NCBI GenBank assembly: GCA_037126765.1
Contig: JBBCBC010000002.1
Span: 44,024,889 to 44,088,888 of the forward strand
Length of the DNA stretch: 64,000 nucleotides
From: Stenogyne calaminthoides
Lineage: Eukaryota; Streptophyta; Magnoliopsida; Lamiales; Lamiaceae
Reading direction: 5' to 3'
Part shown: one piece after another, positions 1 to 11,939 of the stretch
Layout of the letters: each line of letters begins with the position of its first letter
Position numbering within the stretch: position 1 is the first letter of the stretch
The notes under the pieces: model-generated
The model's database searches: none
What the model was told of the DNA's origin: nothing
Seen by the model: the letters and a program-made list of their open reading frames with translations, nothing else
Made by a program: the position numbers and the translations under genes

Positions 1-786
1 ATAAAAGAAGCCGCGGAGGAACTGGATCTGAGTTCGTTCATGCATATGTTGCAGGATTTACAGGACACGAGTTTAGGGTCTCTGCTTTCGGCGTTGATGC
101 ATCATTGCGTGCCGCCGCAGCGGCGGTTCCCGCTGGAGAGGGGGCTGCCGCCGCCGTGGTGGCCGACGGGGAACGAGCTCTGGTGGGGGGACCAGGGGGC
201 GGCGAGGGAGCACGGCGTCCCGCCGTATCGGAAGCCTCATGACCTGAAGAAGGCGTGGAAAGTTAGTGTTTTGGTTTCGATTATTAAGCACATGTCGCCT
301 AATTTTGATAGGATGAGACTGATTGTGAATCAGTCAAAATCCCTGCAGCGGAAAATGACGGCAAAGGATACTAATGCTTTGGCTAGAGTGTTTAATCAGG
401 AGGAAGCGCTGGTGAAAATTACGGAGAGATCACTCAAGATTATTGATGATGAAGAAGAAGGGGAGGTTGGTTTAGGTAGAGGGAAGAGGAAGATTCCGTT
501 TGGGTTCGAGGGTAGTGTTGGTAATCTGCATCCGAATTCAAGAATTGGGAGGGGTGATGAGGAAATAGAGCTGTCTAATTGGCTGAATATGTCAGTGGAA
601 AACGGGGAGAGTAGTTCGTTGACGGATTCTGGGTACTATTGGGGTGAGAGTATGATTAATCAGCACTTGGATCATCCGGAGTATGGAAACATGGATTTGA
701 ATGAGAAAACAGGGGAGGAGGATTTGAATGGAGAATCTGCAGGAACTTCTGTTTGGGACTTGGGGTATCATGACATTGTGGATTAA
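1..786 (+). CDS. EIN3-like (EIL) transcription factor, 5'-truncated by the window
   Basis: This is the C-terminal 261 residues of an ETHYLENE-INSENSITIVE3-like nuclear DNA-binding protein. The reading frame is open from base 1, so the start codon lies to the left of the window. Family hallmarks are visible: LQDTSLGSLLSALMHHC, then PPQRRFPLERGLPPPWWPTG, a WW pair, PPYRKPHDLKKAWKV and IKHMSP, which together form the plant-specific EIN3 DNA-binding domain. The tail after FNQEEAL is short and acidic (DDEEEGEVG), without the long Gln/Asn-rich activation region of EIN3 or EIL1. It therefore resembles the shorter EIL4/EIL5-type members, but this subgroup call is tentative. EIN3 family genes usually lack introns, as here. 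The stop at 784-786 is followed by TA and TG microsatellites. The family acts in ethylene or sulfur-starvation signalling; which applies here cannot be told from the fragment. Confidence 0.93.
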   Translation: MKEAAEELDLSSFMHMLQDLQDTSLGSLLSALMHHCVPPQRRFPLERGLPPPWWPTGNELWWGDQGAAREHGVPPYRKPHDLKKAWKVSVLVSIIKHMSPNFDRMRLIVNQSKSLQRKMTAKDTNALARVFNQEEALVKITERSLKIIDDEEEGEVGLGRGKRKIPFGFEGSVGNLHPNSRIGRGDEEIELSNWLNMSVENGESSSLTDSGYYWGESMINQHLDHPEYGNMDLNEKTGEEDLNGESAGTSVWDLGYHDIVD

Positions 787-861
787 TAATCAAATCTTGG
801 GTTTTAGGTAATTAGGTGAATCATCCAAGCTCTGTGTGTTTCAGTGTGAGTTAGTTTTGAT

Positions 862-866
<5 letters not shown>

Positions 867-903
<37 letters not shown>
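867..903. repeat. (TA)n microsatellite
   Basis: A run of about 18 TA dinucleotides lies in the 3' flank of the EIN3-like gene, probably inside or just after its 3' UTR. Nothing else recognisable lies between the stop at 786 and the next gene at 1174 except the TG repeat at 961-982. Confidence 0.95.
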
Positions 904-905
<2 letters not shown>

Positions 906-960
906 TGTGTGATGGAGCCAATTAATGCACCTTGCTGAATCAATATTAATGCTCCAGTCT

Positions 961-982
961 TGTGTGTGTGTGTGTGTGTGTG
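961..982. repeat. (TG)n microsatellite
   Basis: Eleven TG units lie downstream of the EIN3-like gene. It is a simple repeat likely to vary in length between individuals. Confidence 0.95.
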
Positions 983-1173
983 TTTAGCTTTTGGTGTGTG
1001 ATTTATCATGTGTGTTGTTTTGTCAGTCATAATAACATGTATGAGTAGATTTTACATTGTTGTGTTGCTTGAAAACTATTCAATTCTGGATCACTTTTTA
1101 TGAGTAGAATTAGGGGAGACAATAATAGCTTGATGTTACAATATTGTTGTAGATTAGGTTAATTGGTATTTTG

Positions 1174-4100
1174 CTAAAAATCGCAAAAACTATGCCTTTG
1201 AGGCATGCATTCTTCAAGTTGAAACTTGGAAGCTGCACATGAATACCCCTTCCTAAACCTTGTGTTGTTTTTGTTCCTCACTCCCACTTCCACCTCTACT
1301 GCGAAAACGGCGCACACCGGTCTGTGATCCGAAAATCTCGACTCCCCTCGTATGTACGACAATTGCTCGATTCCATCCCCATACCATAATATCCTATCGC
1401 ACCTGAAACAAACAAACAAACAAATCCATCATTAAAAACGTTGATTGACCATTCTCGTTTTTAATTAATGATTCTAGTTTGAGGAATTCAGAGGTGATAC
1501 TTGTGCATTTTTTTGTGATAGTTGCAAAAAATATCATGTCTCATGCATGAAATCGTCAGTTTTTTAGTTGCTACGTACTATTCTTGGTTAGATGATAGAA
1601 TTACCATGCGGGAGTTCGTCGTTTTTTCTTGGATTTGGTAGTCTCTCCAGCATATAAATCTGAATTTTGGGTGTACTTATAGGTGGGTGCAAACATGATC
1701 TTGCCTTCTTTCCACCCACTAAATACTCTGCCTGCTTTTCTCTCAGTATTCAGCTGCAGTTAATCACCAAATCACACTAAATTCAGATATTATAGTACAA
1801 TATAATCACAAGCAAAAACCTTAATCAATCATTCCATGTTAAATACTGCCAAACAGACCTTAAAAAGGTCAAAGAGAATGCTATTTCCCATAACTAATTC
1901 AATAAGAATTAATTCACCAATCATTACACATAAAAACCATGACAAATCCAACAAAAATAGTCATATGATAGAAGGCACACAATTATTAAACAAACAATAG
2001 AATACTTACACAGTTCCACGAATCAATATAGATTTGAGGATGTAATAGGTGCCTTTGACTTGTACAGTCGTTAAAAGTCAACACAGTTATAATGATTAAC
2101 CAACTAACTAACTAACCTGATCTTTCTCCAAGAGGGAGTCCCAATCATTATCCTCTAACAGCAGCCTCGCCTCCTCATAGTTCAATCCGATCCGATAATT
2201 CAAATCGCCTAGCCAGATCATACGTCTGAAATCGATTTTTATCAATACCTTAGACTTTTGAAAAATGTATAGGTGACAAAATTCATAGGGTGTTTTACAG
2301 TAGTTACTCATGATCGATGATTCTTTCAGGGATTCGACGGCTAGGATTCTTGCAAATCCTTGGAAATGTAGTTCCTTTAAGGATTTCAGTCACGTCCGAG
2401 TTTCTTCTCAGCTCATCGCCTCCCTTCTCCCCTGACGCCAAATGACTGCACACGAAGCAAAAGCTCGTTCTGTGCACAGTCATGCTTACTGCTATACATC
2501 CCTGTACATTAAATTGCACTTTTGGTCCCTTGGGAATATAAACGTAAATACCCACGAGAATTGCCTATGTTTAGTCCCACATTTGTCTTCCGAATTTCCA
2601 TCAAATATAAATAGAAGTTCCCACGAGAATTGCATTTTTAGTCCCATAACTTTTTTTTAGCAATTTTGGTCTCATAGTCATAAAGTGTGCCAATGGCTGG
2701 TCCCGTAAGTTTTTTTTCTTTTTTAACAATTTTGGTCCCATAATTATAAAGTGCACCAACAATTCCATCAATTTTTAACAGAATGATCATTTTTGTTGGT
2801 CCCATGAGACTTGTTTTAGCAATTTTGGTCCATAACTATAAAGTGCATCAACTGTTTCCATCCATTTTGTAACTGAGATGACAATTTTTGCTTGATTCAC
2901 CACCAATTACATCAAAATAGGAAAAATCTTTATAGGACTAAAAGTGCAATTTACCCAGATAACGTTCATATATGAATAAAAAAAAGTACCTTATTCCCAA
3001 GGTAGCCCATGATCCCTCTCCCCATGCTCGAAATCCTTAGGTGACCAATGTCGCGTAGAAGCTCTCTCCGAGCCCATATCGACAGAAAAATACCCACCAT
3101 TTGCTTGCTAGCTACGACTTGGTAATTCAGCCTCGTTGGCAACGAAATCTCATCAGACATCGGAATGACATTATCATCCATGCTGCTCGAATCATCGTAG
3201 TAGTTAATGGGATCAGCACAGGGGTCTCTGACATTTCTACCCCTCCTACTCGAAATCGAATCCTCCCCGAAACAATTGCAGGCCTTGGAGAGATCACTAT
3301 CCCCTCTCAGATGCTTGCTTAGTGCTTTCAAAGTTGGCTTGTGAAACATGTTACTTTTTGAAGTGTTGGAGTTTCTTGAATGTGTGGTTGAATTTGATAA
3401 AGAGTCGTGGTATTGCTTGTTAAGTGCATAGCTTATGAGTGCTACCCATTTTGTTGCTGGCTCGTTGTCTTCTATCACCAACACATTTCCAGCACTTAGG
3501 GGGACTATTTCCTGAAATCTAAAAACAGGAAAAACCATAATTGTGTGAAAATATATTGAACACGTAGTACATTCGGGAAAATTGCAATTTTGGTCCTGTA
3601 GCTACGGGACTAAAGTTTTGGATCCACCATATTTAAGGTTCGCTTTCGTTCAATATAAACAGTTTTCAGAATTATTTTTTTCCAAAATTCTTTCTTAGAA
3701 CTTTTGAAGAACAAGAGATTTTGGAAGTAGGTGAAAGTTCAGGTACGAAATTTTCACTAGAATCATAAATTTGTGACGAAATTTTATATTTTGCACGTGA
3801 AGGGTCACATTCTATTGTGCTAGTTAATAGTCACCTTTCCAATATGATGGATGGATCAAATTACACCAATCAAAATTGCAATTTTTCTTGACAAATAAAT
3901 CACATGCTTTTTCTTGGTATTATGAAAGTACCCTAGTACAAAAATGTCAGCAGATCCCTCCACTTGCAAGAAATCCTCCAAATTAAGTCCATGATTAGGA
4001 GTGTTTCCTCCTACATTCCACGTTCCCACAAAGACCCTACAATTTTTTTTTGCGAAAAACTCTTATTATTACAACCTTAATAAACATAAACATGCAAAAA

Positions 4101-5448
4101 TATCACATCTCACAGAACCCATACCTCATGTCTTGAACTACAGTATCCGGCGCCATTGATTGGTCGAAACTCGAGAGATTTAGGCTATCAATGGAGGTAG
4201 TGCTATGCCTTTCTGGGAGGGAAAAAGAAGAAGAAGATATATATTACAATGACTACTTATATTTTCCTATATGTCATAATTAAATTTGAAAACCAGAAAA
4301 TTATTTACATAATTAGGATATAATTACTTTCAAATTAGCATATGTACTATGAATTTCATTGCTATTATAATATGTGAACTTTTAGTCTTGTGTTAGGTAA
4401 GCTACCAAAATACGTACACAATCTTAACCAAATATACGATATTAGATTACTTTATACGTGGCTATTTATCGTAGGTTAAATAATGTATAAATAATATATA
4501 GTTGATCTGCTGTTTAAACACTCGGTCTTCATGAATTATACGGATAAGGTAAATATTTGCAGAATATGCGAGAATCCATTATTATAATTAGGGTTTTTGC
4601 TCCTAAGTTGATTAGATACAATCTTGAATTATAAGGATGACATAATTTATTTGCAGAAGATACGAAAATCCATTAGAATAATTAGGGGTTTTGCTCCTAA
4701 ATTGATCAGATGCAATGTATGGAGATTCTTGACATTATATTAATAATATTTAAGCACATGAAGCATTTGGATAAAGTCATAAAACTATAAATAAAAAATG
4801 TTGACAATTTAATTTGATTTTTTTTTTTTTTATTTATATATACCTGAGTAACCTCTTTTGATGAAAGCTGACTTCTCAAGAAAATCTTTTGTTCTTGACG
4901 GAATATTTGTTTCCAATTCTGTCCCCAATCCAACAACATAAAAATATACTGTAACAATTTATATTTAGAAAAATAATTGTAGATGCGGCTATGGACTTTG
5001 ATTTCTCCTATTCAAAAATATGTTGCATCTAAAAAATTAAACAAACATGAGTAACTTAATTATATTATACGAAATAAAAAATACAAAAAGATAAATTAAA
5101 AAATTATAAGGACGAACCATTTTCAATGGCGCTTCCATCTTGAAAAATGTCCTCTTCTGAATTTTCTCTGCTGTTTTTCTTGGAATTAAAAATCTTTGGA
5201 AGGATAGACTTTAATCCATTCCATTTATATACATATACACATGCACAACAAAAAGTTAGATTAAATAATATAATAATAATAATGTAAAGCTTCTCATTGA
5301 AATAAATAAATTGATAAAAATAGTATACCTTCTTTTTCTTGTCACCTTTGACAGAATTTTCATTCGCCGTCGCCGCCGTGGTGGATGTGCTTCCGTCGGC
5401 CTTAGTCATAACATCGTCGGCCTCGTGAGGCCTTACCGGCGATGACAT
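1174..5448 (-). CDS. Type I inositol polyphosphate 5-phosphatase, 10 exons
   Basis: The enzyme removes the 5-phosphate from inositol phosphates and phosphoinositides (cytosol or membrane surface). Exons, in coding order: 5448-5329, 5208-5118, 4918-4844, 4212-4125, 4036-3932, 3518-2990, 2501-2308, 2225-2117, 1753-1605, 1402-1174. All junctions are GT-AG and phases match, giving 1689 nt and 562 residues. Motifs include RVFVGTWNVGGNTPNHGLNL and FQEIVPLSAGNV, catalytic motif I WLGDLNYR (residues 405-412) and motif II RTPAWCDRILWYG (from 483), then RGESRFSDHRPV near the C terminus. The weakly conserved N-terminal 120 residues are basic and Ser-rich. Exon 1-4 boundaries rest on splice signals and phase only, so they are less certain than the catalytic exons. 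Plant relatives (CVP2/CVL1 group) act in vein patterning and abscisic acid or calcium signalling; the exact orthologue is not assigned. Intron 6 holds a MITE that ends beside the splice acceptor. Confidence 0.92.
2511..2952. mobile_element. 442-bp MITE-like element in an intron of the 5-phosphatase
   Basis: Terminal inverted repeats of about 18 bp (AAATTGCACTTTTGGTCC on the left, one mismatch on the right) enclose several tandem, imperfect repeats of a block built on AATTTTGGTCCCATAA and AAAGTGCACCAACTG. No protein is encoded. It sits in the intron between exons 6 and 7; its left end is only 9 bp from the exon 7 boundary at 2501. No clear target-site duplication was found, so its superfamily is unknown. 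Confidence 0.6.
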
Positions 5449-6141
5449 TCATTCATTCATCAAAAAGATTAAAATAGAAAAATTAATTTAGGTTGAAAAC
5501 ACACACACAATGTAGTATTTTTCTCCTTGAATTTCCAACGTCTAATTTTGGAGAGAAATAAAAAAGGAAATGAAAATCCAGATTGTGAATGAGCGTGAAT
5601 TTTTGTTTTCTTCGCTAAAGTTGTTTTAATACTATTTTATTTGTTAATTTATGTTTTGTGTTGTTTCCATTTTTTGAAAATTTTGTTTAAAATTAATATG
5701 TTGAGTGTGATCAGTTAATGCGCCATGTCTTTCGGGATGTGGACGATGTAAATGGTTAATACACAGTTCAATATTGGCTGGTCTTTCTCTCCTTATATTT
5801 ATTATTGGTACGTCTCTAAGGTGTCGTTCACTGGATACGGAAATTTAATTTAAATTGATCATAATTTATTTTAGATTCGTTTTAGGATCGTTTTTAAGAG
5901 ACGGAAAGTTAATTTGAATTGATCCTAATTTATTTGATTTTTTTTAAAAGACAATTTTGTATGAGAAGGAACCCAATTATTATATTTAAAGGAGAGTATG
6001 ACATAAACATTATGAGATTTCTTATTGTATCTTGGGCTTTCAAAATTGCGTTAATTATTGTATAATATAAGTCACGCTTATTAATAACATTGTTAATCAT
6101 TAAAAATAACATATATTAACAATATGATACATGATGAAATA

Positions 6142-6412
6142 CTCCATCCGTCCAACTATAATTGTCTCGCTTTCCTTTTATGCACGTCCCACTATAATTT
6201 TCTCATTCCATAAAAAAAAAAAGTAACTCCACTACCCATAATTTTTATCCTCACTTTTCACACAATATTACAAAAAATATTACTCACTACTCCATATACT
6301 TTTTTCCTCTCTCCCAATACCCGAAATCTCTCTTCATTTTTATTATTTTATTATTATTACTTAAACAATTCAACCAAAAGAAGCGAGACAAATATAATGG
6401 GACGGAAGAGAG
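6142..6412. mobile_element. Stowaway-like MITE (Tc1/mariner)
   Basis: The left end CTCCATCCGTCC and the right end GGGACGGAAGAGAG match the Stowaway terminal consensus CTCCCTCCGTCCC. They are flanked by TA on both sides (6140-6141 and 6413-6414). The inverted repeats extend inward past GTCTCGCTT. It is 271 bp and non-coding. Confidence 0.85.
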
Positions 6413-6894
6413 TATTAAAGTACAACAATACATTAATTATTAAACAACTTTAATTGCACACACCCAAACGTAGAGTTGGTAGTTTCTACCACAAAGTTTA
6501 GTGAAAATTTTCTCTTTTTTTGCAAGTTTTGTTTTCTTCCCTTTGGCTTTTACTGTTAGAACCATTATAGTCCTTTTGTTTTCTATCATGTCTCTCGACC
6601 TCAAAAGCTTCTCTAATTTATTAGACTTCATTACGTATTTAAAAGGACAAAATCCTCCATTTCATTTTGATATTATGCATGCTACGTATGTACGATGTAT
6701 TGACTCAAACTAAATACTTAAGCTGAAACCAGTTTTGAGTTCGAAGTTGGACTCAAGCTCAACTTGTTTAAAGTAACAATTGATCACGAATGAGGTTTTT
6801 TCCCAACCATTTTTCATGATCAACTCAATTTGTATATATTATTATATATTTTATGAAGATTAACTATAAAATAACACTATGTGCTTATAATTAA

Positions 6895-7040
6895 ATTCAA
6901 TGAAGAGGCAGACCGTGTCATGGTGAGACAGATGTAATTTGGACATTGACGTTTTAATACTTTAGGAAAAATAGGTGTTAATTTGTGTTAAGTTGTACTC
7001 TGTCTCATACATGAGACTGCCTCATACGAGTTTTTGTCTA
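6895..7040. repeat. Copy of the dispersed GAGACGGTCTCA/ACTCGTATGAGAC MITE family
   Basis: It carries the block TGAGACAGATGTAATTTGGA, an ATTTTAATACTTTA-like centre and a terminal CATACGAGTTTTTGT. Related copies occur at about 17308-17880, 19910-20000, 32370-32480, 57655-57760 and 62020-62160. It is a small non-coding dispersed repeat. Confidence 0.65.
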
Positions 7041-7237
7041 TAAGTTTTTTTCCAAATATTAAATACTCGTATTTTCAAATTTTAATCTTGTAACTCGATC
7101 GTACCAGTTTATAGTCCAAATGATTAGGTCCACCATATTAGCTGGCCGTTTAAATTACTATATTTACATCTCTAGCCCTAAATATTGTATAATTTCACTT
7201 TATAAATACATAATAAATACATGGGTAAATATTAAGT

Positions 7238-7490
7238 TAAGACAAAGTCTAGTATGAAAATTTTCATACATGAAAAAACTTTAATTTACAACCAAATTCT
7301 ATAATTGGTGAAGGTAAGACAAAATTGAGTGGTTTATAATTCACTCGACCCAAGTGGTTCATGATTCACCCGGCCCGAATAGGTCATAATTTAGGGTTCA
7401 TTATTTAGTATTTTAAGTTTAGATGATTGATTTAGAGCAATTTTATAAATTTTTATACATGAAAATTTTCACACTAGACCTACTCTTAAG
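7238..7490. mobile_element. Short inverted-repeat element (about 250 bp)
   Basis: The left arm GTCTAGTATGAAAATTTTCA and the right arm TGAAAATTTTCACACTAGAC are inverted copies with one or two mismatches, extending to about 40 bp. The centre has GGTTCATGATTCACC-like direct repeats. No clear target duplication was fixed, so the class is unknown. Confidence 0.6.
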
Positions 7491-8021
7491 ATAAACCAGG
7501 CACACATCAATGGAAAAAAACACGAGATAATAATATAACAAGTAAATTATTTCGTGTGATTTTCCATGAGCACACCTTAAACATTCGGATGAATTTTCTA
7601 TCTAAGAGTGTAGAGAATTTGTGGTGTAAAACCCTTGATCATCAATTTACCTGTAAAAACATAGTTGCATTAACAGAACCTGAAGTCCAATAAAAAAGGG
7701 AAATTGTAGATCCACAGAATAAGACTCTGCAATACGTCTGCAATGGTATTGAGCAAAATATATTGAGTAAATCATTTTAGCTGTAAGTGAATTCTAAACT
7801 GTCTCTGGAATAAGTATAAAGCCTTTTACCTTTTCTTGAACACCTTAAAAGAAATACATGTGAATGATAATGACAAAATTGTATAATCATCAAGGTTTTC
7901 TTTTTTAAAAAAAACAAAAATTTTAGTAAGATACCAAGTGCATTTGCTTAGAGTTGTGTCATCCTCCCATTGTGAACTCGAGATGAAATACATGAAATAT
8001 GGGTCTCATGTAGACATTCCC

Positions 8022-10203
8022 TCAGGCATCATTTGACGCTTCGTCTAATTTTTGCCTGTACTTAGCCAAGCTCTGTAAAGAGAAAACAAACAACCTCCTA
8101 TAAGATGATATTTACTTTGGAAAACTCTGATATATATTGGATAAGAATATCATAAATAAAAGAAATATAGAGGCAATTCAAGTTCAAAATTCTTTCACCT
8201 TGACAAAAGTGTAAGAAGCAAAGATCATAGAAATAAACTATCGGTACAGAGTATAACTATTTTAGTTAATTCAGTTCTGCCTATAGGATCAAAAGCTTCA
8301 TCTGGTCCAGCTATTTATCTTCTATTATCAGTTTCTGATGTTAAGCCCTAAAGAATACAGGAATAGGTTTAAATACAAATCAATTTATTGCGAGCCAAAA
8401 AGATGTTTATACCTCCGTATAAGCATAAACACCAGCGTCAGAAGATCCATGGGGACTTCCTCTCCTAATGAAGTTTCCACCTTTATATATGTAGAGCATG
8501 GGCACACCAGTTGAGAGCTCTAAATTGATAACCTGTCAATAAGTAATCAGTGGACTTGCCTTGTGATTCATTACCGATTGTTGATCAGTTTGTACTGGCA
8601 ATAAAAAGAAAATCAATACATACAAATTACCTCTTCAGAACTCAACTTATCAAGATACATAATAATGGACCTCAGCGAATTTGCATGAGCTACGACCATC
8701 AGATGCTCTCCCTTCAAAAGATGAGGCTCAATCTGCAAGACAACAAGAACGTTAGAATAGTGTATAATCCTCAAAAGGCAATCCAAAAAATCACTTATAC
8801 TTTTACACCTTCAACTAAACCTATATTATTGCTTACGTGCTCTTTGAAAAAGGTAACTGCTCTTCCTAAGCACATCTCCAAGCTCTCTCCGTTTGGAGGA
8901 CGAACATGATAACTTCTACGCCAGCTATAAACTTGTTCCTTTCCGTAGAGTTCAGCTGTTTCCTGCTTATTAAGACCTTGTAGCTCCCCATACCTATGTT
9001 AATAAAAAAAATCATACACCACATATAATATATTATGTAGGTGAGCAACAGAAAGTGAAGTACAATAGATAAGCTGAAGAATAAAGATGGACAAAAAACT
9101 AGATATGGGGTTACATTCTCTCATTCAGTTGCCATGCTTTGACGACAGGAATCGTTTGCTTCTTGGTTTCTTCACTATATATCTGACTCCATGTCCTTGC
9201 CTGTTCAGTCTCATTATGATGCATAAATGTAGGCACCTGAAAAACTTTACATTGAGTTGGATAATTGCCAAGAATATACCCCTATAGATCATCCTTTATT
9301 GCCTTTATACATGTTAAAGAACTTGGCTAGTGATATGTATCAAACAATTTAGGAATCATTATTAATGGTGTCCTTGATTAACTTGTTCGAAATGCTGAAT
9401 GATGCACTTCAAGTAGTTGAATTGGTCGATACTAGCAAATCATAAACATGATATATGCAATCTTTTATATACTTTTGTCAACTTCTTATCTAGTTTATTG
9501 AACTATTTTCATCCATAAGCTCTCGTCACCACAGGAAAACATGTGGATCAAACTAAATTATTTATCATCCTCAGGGTACATATAAGAAAATAGCAAAGCG
9601 TCTAAGCCACTTGAACCAAGTTATTTTCAAAACAACTGCTGCTTGCAAGTCAACATTAAAGTAAGATCCAAAGATATCTGGAATTAAAATTACCTTCATG
9701 CAGTGGTGTTGTGTTAGGGCAAGCATAGTCGTCATCTGAGCACGAATCAATGCAGATGTGTAGATGATATCCAAAGGAAGGTTGCTAATTCTTTTCCCAG
9801 CTTCGATTGCTTCTTCAACTCCTTTACTCGTCAACGGAACATCAACACAACCAGTGAACAGGTTTTTCTCATTCCACATTGATTCTCCATGGCGCATCAA
9901 AATCAAAATAGACTCCTCTGTAAAAAAAGAGGAATCAGGCATTAACATAAAGGGCACTGCAGAAACTTCAATACATAGCTTTTGAATGCAATTTCACTTA
10001 CTATCTTCAATTGGAGAACTATAAGGATGGTTTTGGGAGGAGGAAGAACACAATCTAGAGAGTCTAAAGCAGTTATTCTTTCCTAGAAAACCAACTGAAG
10101 GCGATCCAATTAATAATTCTTGAAATCCATTCCGAGAATGAGAATCCCTTCCATGTCTCACTAGCCAATTGGAGTTGAAAGAGAGAGGAACAGCGGTGGT
10201 CAT
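8022..10203 (-). CDS. 2,3-bisphosphoglycerate-dependent phosphoglycerate mutase-like, 7 exons
   Basis: A histidine phosphatase superfamily enzyme that would interconvert 3- and 2-phosphoglycerate. Exons, in coding order: 10203-10002, 9917-9694, 9236-9115, 8993-8837, 8732-8631, 8532-8413, 8072-8022. Phases close to 978 nt and 325 residues. The catalytic RHG motif is at residues 76-78 (LMRHGESMWN) and the second active-site His is His251 (VVAHANSLRS). Also visible are TGCVDVPLTSKG, the RRSYHVRPPNGES loop and GVPMLYIY. About 65 N-terminal residues rich in Ser, Asn and Arg and poor in acidic residues resemble a plastid transit peptide. Plant glycolysis mainly uses the unrelated cofactor-independent mutase, so the bacterial-type enzyme is thought to act in plastids; that location is an inference here. 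The start chosen is the first ATG of the frame. Confidence 0.93.
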
Positions 10204-11281
10204 TCTTGAACTCCAAAAAAATCACCTAACTCGTATAACATACAGATTATTGCTTCAATTAAATCAGAGGTAGAACATAGACAAATTACGGTAAAAAAAA
10301 TTCATTCAAGCGAATAAAATCTTCAATGCTGATCAAATAGGAGTACGATCGAAACAATAAACTCCTGAAGAACCACTCAGCTGCAGAAACAAATGCAGAT
10401 CAATTTAACTAACGGAATACCTGATGATTACAGAAAGCGAAGAGATTAAGCGCCCAACGAATGCATGCTTATGTCACGAAACGGGACAAAAATTCTGCAC
10501 CATTATTCAACCGCTTTTATTTCAGATTCAAATAATACAAGTTCCATAATCAAGTTTCACAAAATTCTGTAACAAAATTCAGAACTAGGACAGTGGTTGA
10601 AGAGAAGGTCAGATGAAAAGGCAAATAAAATTTACTCAGTGAAGACTGCGATCATACCCCTACACTGAATCATCGGAAAGTTGGTGGCGGAGGTGGCGAG
10701 GTTGCCAGTGATTGGTGGCGCAAAGACTGCGACGTTTTATTGTTTTAACGCTTCGGCAGGTTAGCAATTCCAAAATGGGCTGGGCTAATATTTTTGTTGA
10801 TGGGCCCGAATAAAGCTCAATGACCTAAGCCCAGTATGGATTAATTGGTCCTGTGTTTTTAGATTTTTTAAGATTAGGTTGCTGCATTATTCTGTGCTAC
10901 GTAAATTTTGATTGGGTCCGGTTATTAACACCCCTACAATTAGTAAATACACCCCTTTAAATTACTTAAAATATTTTCATATATATAAAAGTTCATTATT
11001 ACCCTTTAATAAAATTTAATTTTTCTTTCGCCCCCTCCACCCGCTCTCTGATCTCCTCTCCCACCATTCTCTCCACTTTCCTTTCTCTGCAACATAGGAG
11101 AAAACCACTAAGAATTGTTCTTTTTTCTTAAACTTATTTTATGCTGTTTCCTTTCATTTTTTTTAAATTTGGGGGATGGACATGAGAAATTGATGGTGAT
11201 GGTGGCTACAACAGGGGTGGCAAGACAAGTGGGTGTAAATTTTCTTTCAAATTGATGAAAGGGTAATATTGTAGCTGTCAA

Positions 11282-11314
<33 letters not shown>

Positions 11315-11939
11315 TGTATTTTTATAAAAATAATTAAGTATAAAAATTTCATAGATGGTGTTTCTACCAATTCTGGGGGTGTGGATAACGGGACTCATTT
11401 TGATTTTGTATCTAAAAATAAAATTCTTATTAAATTGAGTTGCTCTACTAAATGACCAATGTATTAGACATAATAATCCAATTTTAACGCAAGTAAAACT
11501 TTTAACTTAATTTATATATAAAAAAAAAAAGTGCAAGGATTCAATTTTGATACGAATGAAAAAGTTAAGAATCCATTTTGGCCCAATATCATACACTCTT
11601 AGAACATGCAAATATGAGTGTTTGATATTATTGAAATAGAAGATGAAATATGATCGCATATAAAAACCAAAGAGCTAGTTTCAGGACCATATAAATTAAG
11701 AAGGATGAGACATACGTTTGCAACAGTAAAAAAATTGGTTAAGCCAATTTTAGCTACAACAGTGAGGAACTGTTGTAACAACAATCAGATCTTAGAAGCC
11801 ACATTTAAGTGACATAATCAAAAACACACACTTAATTGCTGCTAATACCAAAACCGTGTAAAATTAAAGCTACCATATTCTAATACAAAGATATAGTGAA
11901 GGAGGATCTAAGACAAAGCTGCAGATGGTATCTATCTCC
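10204..11939. other. Intergenic DNA with promoter side of the mutase-like gene
   Basis: About 10204-10740 is the 5' flank and probable leader of the phosphoglycerate mutase-like gene. The inverted-repeat element at 10913-11397 follows. The part from 11398 to 11939 is AT-rich, and its last 100 bp or so are likely the 3' UTR of the Ole e 1 family gene. No coding region is supported. Confidence 0.6.
10913..11397. mobile_element. 485-bp inverted-repeat element with a TTTTGAT target duplication
   Basis: Imperfect inverted repeats of about 50 bp begin TGGGTCCGGTTATTAACACC on the left and, read inward from the right, TGAGTCCCGTTATCCACACC. A 7-bp direct repeat TTTTGAT flanks both ends (10906-10912 and 11398-11404). 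The interior includes an A20 run and a TA run and encodes nothing recognisable. The superfamily is not assigned. Confidence 0.7.

Larger units (their letters stand above)
5449..8021. other. Intergenic DNA between the 5-phosphatase and phosphoglycerate mutase-like genes
   Basis: The interval is AT-rich and without a supportable gene. It contains the 5-phosphatase promoter side (5449 to about 5700), three recognisable repeats (6142-6412, about 6895-7040 and about 7238-7490) and otherwise low-complexity sequence. Short open frames here have no recognisable protein features. Confidence 0.7.
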
